From Candidatus Oscillibacter excrementigallinarum (GTDB lineage: Bacteria > Bacillota > Clostridia > Oscillospirales > Oscillospiraceae): 64,000 nt of DNA. Positions within the stretch are counted from its first letter, which is position 1, and each line of letters begins with the position of its first letter. Below are positions 17,716 to 26,204 of the stretch, one piece after another. Position numbers and translations under genes: made by a program. The stretch lies in assembly GCA_019118245.1 (NCBI GenBank), contig DWZJ01000022.1:1-64000 (forward strand), read 5' to 3'. Under the pieces are notes generated by a model, which saw only the letters and a program-made list of their open reading frames with translations, did not search any database and was not told the DNA's origin.

Positions 17716-17860
17716 GAGTGAAGAGTTAAGAGTGAAGATCCAAAAGAGCGGGAGCGGCTATGCCGCTCCCGCTCTTTTACGGCTTTATCGGGGAAAGAGA
17801 CTGTCCGGCTCTGCCGGACACAATATCTCAACTCTCCACTCTTCACTCTCCATACTCTCC
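17714..17860. repeat. MITE-like palindromic repeat after the symporter gene
   Basis: The left end GAGTGAAGAGTTAAGAGTGAAG and right end CTCAACTCTCCACTCTTCACTC are imperfect inverted repeats built from GAGTGAA/GAGTTAA units. The element contains a terminator hairpin (17742-17778) and a second perfect hairpin TGTCCGGC-TCT-GCCGGACA (17802-17820). It shares its layout with the element at 8104-8220. The right end forms the stop codon and last five codons of the neighbouring minus-strand gene. Confidence 0.62.
17742..17778. terminator. Bidirectional terminator inside the repeat element
   Basis: Seventeen-base arms AAAAGAGCGGGAGCGGC / GCCGCTCCCGCTCTTTT with a 3-nt loop, between the convergent symporter and DUF3298 genes. 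Confidence 0.85.
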
Positions 17861-18523
17861 ACGGATGGCTTCCCAAGGCACCAAAAACGTGGGGATGCCC
17901 TCCATGGCCGGGGCGATGGCATACATGGGGTAGAACACCACCAACCCCTCTGCGGTCAGATAGAAGCTCTGGGGGTTAAAGTGCCGCCGCAGCAGACGGC
18001 GGACGCCCTCGTGGTACCGAGAGACGCCGGCCGCCTCCCGCTGCCGCACCTCCGCCTCCACAGTTTCCAGCAGCCGCCGCTTCCAGCCGCTGCGGCGGGG
18101 GAAGAGGGAGGACAGGGCCGCCGGATAGCCGGAGGCCAGATCCCAGGTGTCCCCCCGACGGAGCAGGCTCACCTGGCCGCCGGGGCCCTGCTCTCGGGAT
18201 TGGGTGTACAGGCTCCAAAGGCCGCCCTCGTTATAAGTGACCTGGTAGGTCAGCTCTGCGCGGAGCCGGGGCAGCGGCTGGCTGGCCGCCAGGGCGGCCT
18301 GGTACTCCTCCGCCGCCAGGGGCAGCAGGTAAGTCTCGCAGTAGCGGAGGAAGGAGCGGCACTGGAGCTGATAGTACCGCCGGATACGGCGGGAGGTCCG
18401 GTCCGCCGCCGGCACCGGCTCTGGCAGGGACACGGCGGCGGTGAGCACCGGGATCTCCTCCACGGTCCACTCCCGCTCGGTGGTCATGGCCTCTGTGTGC
18501 AGCTGCGTGAGAGGTTCCTTCAT
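17843..18523 (-). CDS. DUF3298 (RsiV-like) domain protein
   Basis: A 226-residue protein of the DUF3298 class, the domain found C-terminally in the anti-sigma factor RsiV; key blocks are LTYQVTYNEGGLWSLYTQSREQ, NPQSFYLTAEGLVVFYPMYAIAP and LVPWEAI. It has no signal peptide or membrane helix, unlike RsiV. The ATG at 18523 has AGGAAGGAG about 7 nt upstream; the ORF-track start adds 12 unsupported residues. The last residues GEYGE and the stop are encoded by the MITE-like repeat, so the native C terminus may have been replaced. Function unknown. Confidence 0.75.
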   Translation of the reverse strand: MKEPLTQLHTEAMTTEREWTVEEIPVLTAAVSLPEPVPAADRTSRRIRRYYQLQCRSFLRYCETYLLPLAAEEYQAALAASQPLPRLRAELTYQVTYNEGGLWSLYTQSREQGPGGQVSLLRRGDTWDLASGYPAALSSLFPRRSGWKRRLLETVEAEVRQREAAGVSRYHEGVRRLLRRHFNPQSFYLTAEGLVVFYPMYAIAPAMEGIPTFLVPWEAIRGEYGE

Positions 18524-18632
18524 GTCACGGCTCCTTCCTGTAAAGATGGGAAACTGCACCAGCCTATGCTACGGAGGCCGGCGGGGTGACGCGGCACACT
18601 TTAAAGCGTGAAAAATTTTCCGCCGGGAGCTC

Positions 18633-18661
18633 TTTACTTTCACGCGGCAGAGTGCTAAAAT
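18633..18661 (+). promoter_or_regulatory. Promoter of yerC-like operon
   Basis: TTTACT, a 17-bp spacer and TAAAAT end 61 bp before the ATG at 18723. Confidence 0.65.
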
Positions 18662-18722
18662 ACAACATGGCGGCACATGGCCGCCTATTTTGAAACGCCT
18701 CCCGGAGGAAAGGGTGCTGAAT

Positions 18723-19019
18723 ATGGTGAAAATCGGCAAGAAGGAAAAGAACGGCGAGCTGTATAAGGCGATCCTGCTGCTGAGGGACGAAGAGGAGTGT
18801 TATGCGTTCTTCCAGGACCTGTGCACCGTGTCGGAGCTGCGGTCCATGGAACAGCGGTTCGAGGTGGCCTCCCTGCTGGACGACGGCATGATCTACAACG
18901 AGATCCTGGAGCGCACCGGCGCATCCAGCGCCACCATCAGCCGGGTGAACCGGTCCCTCAGCTACGGCACCGGGGCCTATGAGAAGATCTTCGCCCGGTA
19001 CAAGAAGAAGGACAAATGA
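18723..19019 (+). CDS. YerC/YecD family TrpR-like regulator
   Basis: A 98-residue protein of the YerC/YecD family, related to the Trp repressor fold: LRDEEECYAFFQDLCTVSELRSMEQRFEVASLLDDGMIYNEILERTGASSATISRVNRSLSYGTGAY. The C-terminal half holds the helix-turn-helix. The ligand and targets are unknown. The ATG at 18723 gives the usual family length; GGAGGAAAGGG lies upstream with long spacing. It overlaps the methyltransferase start by ATGA, forming an operon with hslO. Confidence 0.87.
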   Translation: MVKIGKKEKNGELYKAILLLRDEEECYAFFQDLCTVSELRSMEQRFEVASLLDDGMIYNEILERTGASSATISRVNRSLSYGTGAYEKIFARYKKKDK

Positions 19020-19771
19020 GCAGTTACGACGCGCTGGCTTCCAGCTATGACGGCCTGATGGTGGATGTGGAGTACCGCCGGCGGGCGGACTACCTGACGC
19101 GGCAGTTCCGCAGGAGCGCTCTCCCGGTGGAGACGGTGCTGGACCTGGCCTGCGGCACGGGGACCATCGCCTGCCTGCTGGCTGAACGGGGATATCAGGT
19201 GGTGGCCACGGATGGGTCGGAGGAGATGCTGACCCAGGCGGCCCAAAAGGCGGCGGCGCTGGAACGGCCGCCGCTGTTCCTGCATCAGTCCATGCCCCGC
19301 CTGCGGCTGGGGATGACGGTGGACGCGGCCATCTCCACCCTGGATGCACTGAACTACCTCACCCGGCGGGCGGACCTGCGGGAGACGCTGGAGCGGGTGT
19401 ACCGCTGGCTCCGGCCCGGCGGCCTGTTCCTCTTTGATGTGAACACCCCCTACAAGCTCCGGCGGATGGACGGCCAGGTGTATCTGGACGAGACGGAGGA
19501 GAGCTTCTGCGTCTGGCGGACCTTCTACGCCCCGGGGCGGAAGACCTGCACCTACCAGGTGGACCTGTTCCAGCTGAATGGGGATGGGACCTGGGACCGG
19601 GCCTTTGAGGAGCACCGGGAACGGGCCTGGGAGCGGGAGGAACTGGAGGCGTATCTGGCGGAGGCGGGCTTCGGGCCGGTCACCGTCACGGGGGACCTGA
19701 CCGGCCGCCCTCCGGCACCGGAGGAGGACCGGTGGATCTTCCACTGTCAAAAACCATTCAATTCAAGATAA
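19016..19771 (+). CDS. Class I SAM-dependent methyltransferase
   Basis: A 251-residue Rossmann-fold methyltransferase. Motif I is VLDLACGTGTIACLLAERGYQVVATDGS and post-motif DAAISTLDALNYLTRRADLRETL. The layout resembles YqeM-like small-molecule methyltransferases of Firmicutes. Start codon overlaps the yerC-like stop, so it is translationally coupled. The acceptor is unknown. Confidence 0.85.
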   Translation: MSSYDALASSYDGLMVDVEYRRRADYLTRQFRRSALPVETVLDLACGTGTIACLLAERGYQVVATDGSEEMLTQAAQKAAALERPPLFLHQSMPRLRLGMTVDAAISTLDALNYLTRRADLRETLERVYRWLRPGGLFLFDVNTPYKLRRMDGQVYLDETEESFCVWRTFYAPGRKTCTYQVDLFQLNGDGTWDRAFEEHRERAWEREELEAYLAEAGFGPVTVTGDLTGRPPAPEEDRWIFHCQKPFNSR

Positions 19772-19787
19772 AACAGGAGTTTCTGCA

Positions 19788-20687
19788 ATGAGCGATCAAC
19801 TGATCCGTGCCATCTCCAAGGATGGCTGTGTAAAAGCCACGGCGGTGTCCACCCGGGACCTGACAGAGCGGGCCCGGCAGATCCACAAGACGCTGCCGGT
19901 GGCCACGGCGGCCCTGGGGCGCACCCTGGCGGCCGCATCCATGATGGGCAATGCCCTGAAGGAGGACGGGGCCAGCGTGACCCTGCAGATCAAGGGCGGC
20001 GGCCCCCTGGGGACGCTGCTGGCAGTGTCCGACAACCAAGGCAACGTCCGGGGAACCGTGGACGACCCGGCGGTGGACCTGCCCCTGCGGCCGGACGGCA
20101 AGCTGGACGTGGGCGCCGCCGTGGGCCGGGACGGCACCCTGACGGTGATCCGGGACCTGAACATGAAGGAGCCCTATGTGGGCAGCGTGGGACTGCTGGG
20201 AGGCGAGATTGCCGAGGATCTGGCGGCCTACTTCGTGGAGTCGGAGCAGATCCCCACGGCCTGCGGCCTGGGGGTGCTGGTGGACCGGGACCAGAGCGTG
20301 CTGGCCGCCGGCGGCTATCTCATCCAGCTGCTGCCCGGCGCCGGTGAGGACACCATCGCCAAGGTGGAGGGCAGCCTGATGGCGGCGGGAGCCGTGACGG
20401 GCCTGCTGCGGGACGATCCTGACCCGGAGGCCATGCTGCGGCGTGCCCTGTCGGATTTCGACCTGGAGATCCTGGAGAAGAGCCCCATCGAATACCGCTG
20501 CTACTGCAGCCGGGACCGGATGGAGCGGGCGCTCATCAGCCTGGGGGCGGAGGAGCTGCAGGCCATGATTGACGAGCAGGGCGGCGCGGACCTGACCTGC
20601 CGCTTCTGCGACAGTGTCCAGCACTTCTCCAAGGAGGATCTGGAGGCCATGGTGCGGGACATTCAGAAAAAAAGGAAAAAAATTTGA
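19788..20687 (+). CDS. hslO: Redox-regulated chaperone Hsp33
   Basis: A 299-residue Hsp33, a cytosolic holdase chaperone activated by oxidative unfolding. The N-terminal domain has GNALKEDGASVTLQIKGGGPLGTLLAVSDNQGNVRG and GGYLIQLLPGAGEDTI. The C-terminal redox switch has CYC and CRFC, the four zinc-binding cysteines. It is the last gene of the yerC-like/methyltransferase operon with a 16-bp gap and a modest AGGAG site. Confidence 0.96.
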   Translation: MSDQLIRAISKDGCVKATAVSTRDLTERARQIHKTLPVATAALGRTLAAASMMGNALKEDGASVTLQIKGGGPLGTLLAVSDNQGNVRGTVDDPAVDLPLRPDGKLDVGAAVGRDGTLTVIRDLNMKEPYVGSVGLLGGEIAEDLAAYFVESEQIPTACGLGVLVDRDQSVLAAGGYLIQLLPGAGEDTIAKVEGSLMAAGAVTGLLRDDPDPEAMLRRALSDFDLEILEKSPIEYRCYCSRDRMERALISLGAEELQAMIDEQGGADLTCRFCDSVQHFSKEDLEAMVRDIQKKRKKI

Positions 20688-20695
20688 ATTTCCAG

Positions 20696-20724
20696 TTGAC
20701 AGACCGGGGTTCTTTGAGTATAAT
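20696..20724 (+). promoter_or_regulatory. Strong promoter of tRNA cluster
   Basis: Consensus TTGACA, 17-bp spacer, consensus TATAAT, ending 31 bp before tRNA-Val. Confidence 0.88.
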
Positions 20725-20755
20725 AACTTTTGCCGTCTGACAAGAGCGGCAATCG

Positions 20756-20832
20756 GGGAGCATAGCTCAGCTGGTTAGAGCACCTGCCTTACAAGCAGGG
20801 GGTCACTGGTTCGAGTCCAGTTGTTCCCACCA
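20756..20832 (+). tRNA. tRNA-Val (TAC)
   Basis: Acceptor GGGAGCA pairs with TGTTCCC. The anticodon loop CTTACAA gives TAC, the T arm GGTTCGAGTCC is present, and CCA is encoded. Confidence 0.96.
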
Positions 20833-20844
20833 GAGTTTATACAT

Positions 20845-20921
20845 GGCCCGGTAGTTCAGTTGGTTAGAACGCTAGCCTGTCACGCTAGAGGTCGACGGTT
20901 CGAGCCCGTTCCGGGTCGCCA
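20845..20921 (+). tRNA. tRNA-Asp (GTC)
   Basis: Acceptor GGCCCGG pairs with CCGGGTC (one G-T). The anticodon stem CTAGC/GCTAG holds loop CTGTCAC, giving GTC. CCA is encoded. Confidence 0.96.
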
Positions 20922-21006
20922 TCTCCCGCGAGATGGAGTTCCATCTCGTGGGTCCCTTTTGGGGTTGAGATTCCCCGCCCGCGCCCGGCGGCGCGGAAAA
21001 AGATTT

Positions 21007-21082
21007 GCCCAGATAGCTCAGTTGGTAGAGCAGGGGACTGAAAATCCCCGTGTCGCTGGTTCGATTCCGGCTCTGGGCACCA
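21007..21082 (+). tRNA. tRNA-Phe (GAA)
   Basis: Acceptor GCCCAGA pairs with TCTGGGC. Anticodon loop CTGAAAA gives GAA; CCA is encoded. Confidence 0.96.
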
Positions 21083-21085
21083 CCT

Positions 21086-21161
21086 GCGGGCATAGCTCAT
21101 CTGGTAGAGCGCCACCTTGCCAAGGTGGAGGTAGCGAGTTCGAGCCTCGTTGCCCGCTCCA
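21086..21161 (+). tRNA. tRNA-Gly (GCC)
   Basis: Acceptor GCGGGCA pairs with TGCCCGC. Anticodon loop TTGCCAA gives GCC; CCA is encoded. Only 3 bp separate it from tRNA-Phe. Confidence 0.96.
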
Positions 21162-21163
21162 GA

Positions 21164-21196
21164 TGAAGTGCTCACACAGCGCGTGTGAGCACTTCA
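21164..21196 (+). terminator. Terminator of four-tRNA transcript
   Basis: Arms TGAAGTGCTCACA / TGTGAGCACTTCA with a 7-nt loop directly after tRNA-Gly. The T-content after it (TATTTC) is modest. Confidence 0.7.
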
Positions 21197-21213
21197 TATT
21201 TCAAAAATAAATG

Positions 21214-21242
21214 TGGACTTTTTTGGAAAGTTCGCATATAAT
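21214..21242 (+). promoter_or_regulatory. Separate promoter of tRNA-Cys
   Basis: TGGACT, 17-bp spacer, TATAAT, 16 bp before tRNA-Cys. Confidence 0.75.
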
Positions 21243-21258
21243 ATAAAGGAACCCCCAT

Positions 21259-21333
21259 GGTGACATAGCCAAGTGGTAAGGCAAGGGTCTGCAAAACCCT
21301 GATTCCCCGGTTCAAATCCGGGTGTCACCTCCA
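21259..21333 (+). tRNA. tRNA-Cys (GCA)
   Basis: Acceptor GGTGACA pairs with TGTCACC. Anticodon loop CTGCAAA gives GCA; CCA is encoded. It is transcribed apart from the preceding four tRNAs. Confidence 0.96.
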
Positions 21334-21337
21334 GAGA

Positions 21338-21373
21338 AATTCCCAGAGCGACCGCTCTGGGAATTTTATTTTT
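21338..21373 (+). terminator. Terminator of tRNA-Cys
   Basis: Arms AATTCCCAGAGC / GCTCTGGGAATT followed by TTATTTTT. Confidence 0.85.
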
Positions 21374-21541
21374 GGCGCCGATGAGATCTGGCTCTATATA
21401 TTAAGCGAAGTGGATGGAGCCATAGGAAATCCGCTCACCATTCACAAGAAATCTGCGAAATTTGGACAAAAATTCATATAGATCGATGAGAAAATTGGCA
21501 AAATCTTTACAAAAACTATACAGGAAACTGAAAAGGAGCTG

Positions 21542-21550
21542 TGCTATAAT
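21542..21550 (+). promoter_or_regulatory. Extended -10 promoter of activase gene
   Basis: TGCTATAAT is an extended -10 with no good -35 (AGGAAA at 17 bp). The 285-bp gap 21334-21618 otherwise holds the tRNA-Cys terminator and a leader with an AGGCCT...AGGCCT hairpin (about 21576-21603). Confidence 0.5.
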
Positions 21551-21618
21551 AACTCTGAATTAATATTTTTGGGGAGGCCTTCTGCCTTTGGCTGGAGGCC
21601 TTTCTAGAAGGAGCGTAT

Positions 21619-24600
21619 ATGGCACAGACTGTTTCAGATACCTTGCGGCTGGGGGTCGATGTGGGCTCCACCACGGTCAAGACGGTGGTCTTGAATCCTG
21701 CCGACAACAGCGTATTGTTCACCCGGTACCAGCGGCACAACGCCCATCAGGCAGACACCGTCCGGCAGCTTCTGGAGGAAGCGGCCGGACGGTTTCCCCG
21801 TGCGCGCTTCCGGATCGGCGTGTGCGGGTCCGGCGGGCGGCCCATCGCCGCAGCTCTGGGGGCCAACTATGTCCAGGAGGTGGTGGCCAACGCCGCCGCC
21901 GTCCGGGCCCTGTACCCGGAGGTCCGCACCGCCGTGGAGCTGGGCGGTCAGGACGCCAAGGTGATCTTCTTCCACTATGACGAGGCCACTGGGAAGCTCC
22001 AGACCTCTGATATGCGGATGAACGGCAGCTGTGCCGGCGGCACCGGCGCGTTCATCGACGAGATCGCCGCTCTGCTGAACGTGCCGGCGGACGAGTTCGA
22101 GCAGCTGGCCGCCCAGGGAAAGACCGTCTACAGCATTTCCGGCCGCTGCGGCGTGTTCGCCAAGACGGACATCCAGCCTCTGCTGATCCAGGGGGCGGAG
22201 CGGGCCGACATCGCCCTGTCCACCTTCCACGCCATCGCCAAGCAAACCATCGGCGGTCTGTCCCAGGGGCTGGAGCTGACGGCCCCCATCATCTTTGAGG
22301 GCGGCCCCCTGACCTTCAACCCCACGCTGGTGCGGGTGTTCGCGGAGCGGCTGGACCTGAAAGAGGCCGACATCGTCCGGCCGGAGCACCCGGAGACCAT
22401 TGTGGCCAGGGGCACCGCCATCGCCTTGGATGAGCTGTTCCCCGGCCAGCAGGACGCCGTGACGCTGGCCCGGGCCCTGGAGCGGCTGGACGCGGCGCCG
22501 GGCCCGGCGGAGGATACCGCCGGATCCGGAAAGCCCTATTTTGTCGGCGACGCAGAGCGGGATGCCTTCCTCCGCCGCCACCGGGCGGAGCTGCGCCAGC
22601 CGGTGGACGCCACGGATCGGAAGGTGCTGCGGGGATACCTGGGCATCGACTCCGGCTCCACCACGTCCAAGTTCGTCTTCATGGACGAGGACGAGCAGGT
22701 GACGGATACCTTCTATGCCAACAACCAGGGCGAGCCGCTGAAGGTGGTCCGGGAAGGGCTGCTGGCCCTGGCGGAGAAGTATGCGAAGCTGGGCATTCAG
22801 ATCGAGGTGCTGGGCCTGGGCACCACCGGCTACGGCGAGCAGATGCTCTCCGCCGCCTTCCACGCCGACTACCACACGGTGGAGACCGTGGCCCACGCCC
22901 GGGGCTGCCGCCGCTTCTTCCCGGACGCCACGTTCCTGCTGGACATCGGCGGCCAGGACATGAAGGCCATCTGGCTGAAGGACGGCGTGGTCACCAACAT
23001 CATGCTGAACGAGGCCTGCTCCTCTGGCTGCGGCTCCTTCCTGGAGAACTTCGCCTCCACTCTGGGGATGCCGGTGGATCAGGTGGCGGAGGCCGCCTTC
23101 CGGTCCCAGTCCCCGGCGGAGCTGGGCAGCCGGTGCACCGTGTTCATGAACAGCACCATCATCAATGAGCAGCGCAACGGCAAGAAGCCGGATGATCTGG
23201 TGGCGGGGCTGTGCCGGTCTATTATTGAAAATGTATTTACCAAGGTGGTGCGGATCGCCAACGTCTCGGAGCTGGGGGACCGGGTGGTGGTCCAGGGCGG
23301 CACCTTCCGGAACTTCGCCGTCCTCCGGGCCCTGGAGGAGTACCTGGGCCGGGGGGTGACGCTGGCGCCCTATCCCGGCGAGATGGGCGCCCTGGGCGCA
23401 GCTCTCGCGGTGAAGCAGGAGGTGGAGGCCCACGGGTACGCCAACGGCCGCTGCTCCTCCTTCATCGGGTTCGACGCAGTCAAGGACTTTCACTACACCC
23501 GGGAGAGCGGCGTGCTCTGCCCCCACTGCGCCAACCACTGCAGCCGGACGGTCCTGCGGTTCCCGGACGGGGGCTGCTATGTCACCGGCAACCGGTGCGA
23601 CCGGGGCACCGTGGTGACGGAGGGACCTGCTGTCCAGGAGAAAAAGGGCCAGGAAGTGCCGGACCTGTTCCGCCTGCGGCAGGAGCTGCTGTTCAAGACC
23701 TGGCCCGCCGCCCCGGTGCGGGAGGCGCAGAGCGAGACCGTGGGCCTGCCCCGGGTGCTGGAGTTCTGGGACAGTATGCCCTTCTGGAGCACCTTCTTCC
23801 GGGCTCTGGGGTATCCGGTGAAGTTCTCCCACCCCAGTAGCCGCAAGCAGTACGAGAGCGGACTGCAGTATGTGGCTTCGGACACCATCTGCTTTCCGGC
23901 CAAGCTGGTCCACGGCCATGTGCTGGATCTGTCCAAACAGGGCGTGGAGCGGATCTTCCTGCCCTACATCTTACATATGCCGCCGGAGAACAAGCAGGAG
24001 AAGAGTCCCTATGTCTGCCCGGTCATCATGGGCTACTCCATGGTGGTGCGGAACTTCCAGTCCCCGGAGCAGCACTTTCCCGTGCGCTTTGAGACACCGG
24101 TGTTCCACTGGTTCAGCGAGCAGGACCGGAAGCGGCAGATCTGCCAGTACGCCATGGACCACTGCGGCGCCACGAAGCAGCAGGCGGAGGCTGCCTACCG
24201 CCAGGCGGAGACGGCCATCCTCTCCTTCCGCCGTCAGCTGGTGGAGGCGGGGAAGCGGGTCATCGCGGACACCGAGAGAGCAGGCGGCTTCGCGGTGGTG
24301 CTGGCGGGACGGCCCTACCACACGGACCCCCTCATCAACCACGATTTGGCCCGGATGTTCACCCGACGGGGCATCCCGGTGCTGACGGTGGACAGCCTAC
24401 CGGGGCTGGAGAACGCCAATTTGCGGAAGTCCCGGGTGGAGATTACCAACGACTTCCACGCCCGGATGCTCTCCGGCGCCATGGCGGTGGCGGAGCAGGC
24501 CTGCCTGGAGTACGTGCAGATCGTCAGCTTCGGCTGCGGCCACGACGCCATTTTGTCCGATGAGATCATCCGCCTGCTGGGGGAGGGCAGCGGCAAGCCG

Positions 24601-26043
24601 CCTCTGATCCTGAAGGTGGACGAGAGCGAGGCCGCTGGGTCCCTGGGCATCCGGGTCCAGTCTTTCATTGAGACGGTGCAGCTGCGCCGCTCCGCCCAGG
24701 TGGAGTGGACAGCCCTGTCCCGCCCCCTGCCGGAGCCCTACGAGGTGAAGTACCGCAAGGCGGACAAACAGCTGCGGACCGTGCTGGTGCCCAACATCTC
24801 CGCGCCGGTGTCCACCCTGCTGACAGCTCTGATGGACCGGGAGGGCATCCGGGCGGTGAGCCTGCCGGTGGGCGGGCCGGAGCAGATCCGGGTGGGGAAG
24901 AAGTACACCCACAACGACATCTGCTTCCCCTGTCAGATGGTCATCGGCGAGCTGATCGACGCTTTGCAGAAGGGGAACTATCCGGAGGACTCCGTGGCCG
25001 TGGGCATGGCCAAGCTCAGCTGCGACTGCCGGATGGCCAACTATACCGCCATCCTCCGCAAGGCGCTGGACAGCGCCGGATTTGAGACCGTCCCCATCCT
25101 CACCACCGACCCCGGCGACACCAAGGGCATCCACCCCGGCGTGTCCATGCTGGGGGCCCGGTCCGTGCTGATGGCGGCGTGGGCCTTTTCCATGCTGGAC
25201 ATCCTGGAGGAGCTCACCCGGAAGATCCGCCCCTATGAGACGGCGGCCGGTGAGACGGACCGGGTGTTCAACGAATGCGTGGAGAGCCTGGCCGAGGCCT
25301 CCAAGCAGGGGCTTGGAAAGCTGATCGGCGCCTTCCGGCGGTCCATCGAGGCATTCCAGGGGCTCCACTGGGATCGCTCCTGCCGCAAGCCCCGGGTGCT
25401 GGTCACCGGCGAGCTGCTGGTGAACTTCCACCCCGGCACCAACTTCCATGTGGAGGAGTACCTGGAGAAAAACGGCATGGAGGTCATCCTGCCCCGTATC
25501 ACCTACCAGTTCCGCAAGGACTTCCAGGCGTCCATCAGTGAGATCCGGGATTTCGGCGCCCATTTGGCGCCCTATCCCTTTGCCCTGGACGCCGCCGTGG
25601 AGGGCATCCAGCGGTTTTTGGAGCAGATCGCCAAGGCCCATCCCCTGTACCACCGGGCGGCCCGGCCCCAGGAGCTCCACGACGGGGTGAAGGAGATCAT
25701 CCCCAAGACCCTCACCTGCGGCGAGGGCTGGCTGATGGCGGGCGAGATCGCCCACTACGCCAAGCAGGGCGTCCGGTCTTTCATCATCCTCCAGCCCTTC
25801 GGGTGCCTGCCCAACCATGTGTGCGGGCGGGGCGTCACCAAGCGGCTCAAGGAGGAGTTCCCCGGCGTGCAGATCCTGCCCCTGGACCTGGACCCGGACA
25901 CCAGCTATGCCAATGTGGAGAACCGGCTCCAAATGCTCATCATGAACCAGGCCGCGGAGGCGGAAGATCCTGCGGCCAGCGCAGGACCGGCACTGAAAAA
26001 GACCCGGGGTGGCTCTCCCCGTCCGGCGCTGTCTTCTACATAA
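21619..26043 (+). CDS. Giant acyl-CoA dehydratase activase (tandem BcrAD/BadFG ATPase, DUF2229)
   Basis: A 1474-residue single-chain protein. Two ASKHA ATPase domains of the BcrA/BadF/HgdC type lie in tandem. The first (about 10-270) has LGVDVGSTTVK and NGSCAGGTGAF; the second (about 338-590) has YLGIDSGSTTSK and EACSSGCGSF. Cysteines in these loops would ligate a 4Fe-4S cluster as in HgdC. A CPHCANHC cluster follows (about 633), then DUF2229 (about 690-1000, with YVASDTICFPAKLVHGH) and a C-terminal HgdB-like region with CFPCQMVIGE. HgdC-type proteins use ATP to inject an electron into 2-hydroxyacyl-CoA dehydratases. No dehydratase subunits lie nearby, so the partner is unknown. AAGGAGC precedes the ATG. 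Confidence 0.88.
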   Translation: MAQTVSDTLRLGVDVGSTTVKTVVLNPADNSVLFTRYQRHNAHQADTVRQLLEEAAGRFPRARFRIGVCGSGGRPIAAALGANYVQEVVANAAAVRALYPEVRTAVELGGQDAKVIFFHYDEATGKLQTSDMRMNGSCAGGTGAFIDEIAALLNVPADEFEQLAAQGKTVYSISGRCGVFAKTDIQPLLIQGAERADIALSTFHAIAKQTIGGLSQGLELTAPIIFEGGPLTFNPTLVRVFAERLDLKEADIVRPEHPETIVARGTAIALDELFPGQQDAVTLARALERLDAAPGPAEDTAGSGKPYFVGDAERDAFLRRHRAELRQPVDATDRKVLRGYLGIDSGSTTSKFVFMDEDEQVTDTFYANNQGEPLKVVREGLLALAEKYAKLGIQIEVLGLGTTGYGEQMLSAAFHADYHTVETVAHARGCRRFFPDATFLLDIGGQDMKAIWLKDGVVTNIMLNEACSSGCGSFLENFASTLGMPVDQVAEAAFRSQSPAELGSRCTVFMNSTIINEQRNGKKPDDLVAGLCRSIIENVFTKVVRIANVSELGDRVVVQGGTFRNFAVLRALEEYLGRGVTLAPYPGEMGALGAALAVKQEVEAHGYANGRCSSFIGFDAVKDFHYTRESGVLCPHCANHCSRTVLRFPDGGCYVTGNRCDRGTVVTEGPAVQEKKGQEVPDLFRLRQELLFKTWPAAPVREAQSETVGLPRVLEFWDSMPFWSTFFRALGYPVKFSHPSSRKQYESGLQYVASDTICFPAKLVHGHVLDLSKQGVERIFLPYILHMPPENKQEKSPYVCPVIMGYSMVVRNFQSPEQHFPVRFETPVFHWFSEQDRKRQICQYAMDHCGATKQQAEAAYRQAETAILSFRRQLVEAGKRVIADTERAGGFAVVLAGRPYHTDPLINHDLARMFTRRGIPVLTVDSLPGLENANLRKSRVEITNDFHARMLSGAMAVAEQACLEYVQIVSFGCGHDAILSDEIIRLLGEGSGKPPLILKVDESEAAGSLGIRVQSFIETVQLRRSAQVEWTALSRPLPEPYEVKYRKADKQLRTVLVPNISAPVSTLLTALMDREGIRAVSLPVGGPEQIRVGKKYTHNDICFPCQMVIGELIDALQKGNYPEDSVAVGMAKLSCDCRMANYTAILRKALDSAGFETVPILTTDPGDTKGIHPGVSMLGARSVLMAAWAFSMLDILEELTRKIRPYETAAGETDRVFNECVESLAEASKQGLGKLIGAFRRSIEAFQGLHWDRSCRKPRVLVTGELLVNFHPGTNFHVEEYLEKNGMEVILPRITYQFRKDFQASISEIRDFGAHLAPYPFALDAAVEGIQRFLEQIAKAHPLYHRAARPQELHDGVKEIIPKTLTCGEGWLMAGEIAHYAKQGVRSFIILQPFGCLPNHVCGRGVTKRLKEEFPGVQILPLDLDPDTSYANVENRLQMLIMNQAAEAEDPAASAGPALKKTRGGSPRPALSST

Positions 26044-26112
26044 GCGCGGGTGTCGGCCGCATTTCCGGACTCCGGGTAGGAACGCCCGGTGCCAAGGTTC
26101 TGCTTGGATGCG

Positions 26113-26155
26113 AAGAGGGCGGCCGTTCATACAAACGGCCGCCCTCTTGAATTTT
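26113..26155. terminator. Terminator between activase and DUF4129 genes
   Basis: Arms AAGAGGGCGGCCGTT / AACGGCCGCCCTCTT with a short loop, followed by GAATTTTT. Useful for both convergent genes. Confidence 0.85.
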
Positions 26156-26204
26156 TGCTTGTCTGGAATCTCCGGCATTTCCGGAGGCGCGGCCCGGCCA
26201 GCGG

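Noticed and set aside
18650-18658. GAGTGCTAA, a half CIRCE (HrcA) site, next to the promoter of the operon with hslO
   Set aside because: The left half TTAGCACTC is missing at the required 9-bp spacing (CTTTACTTT is there instead), so it is not a CIRCE element.
21634-23919. 761-aa minus-strand ORF, and similarly 24397-26208
   Set aside because: Both are antisense shadows of the well-conserved activase gene, with no family motifs and no ribosome binding site.
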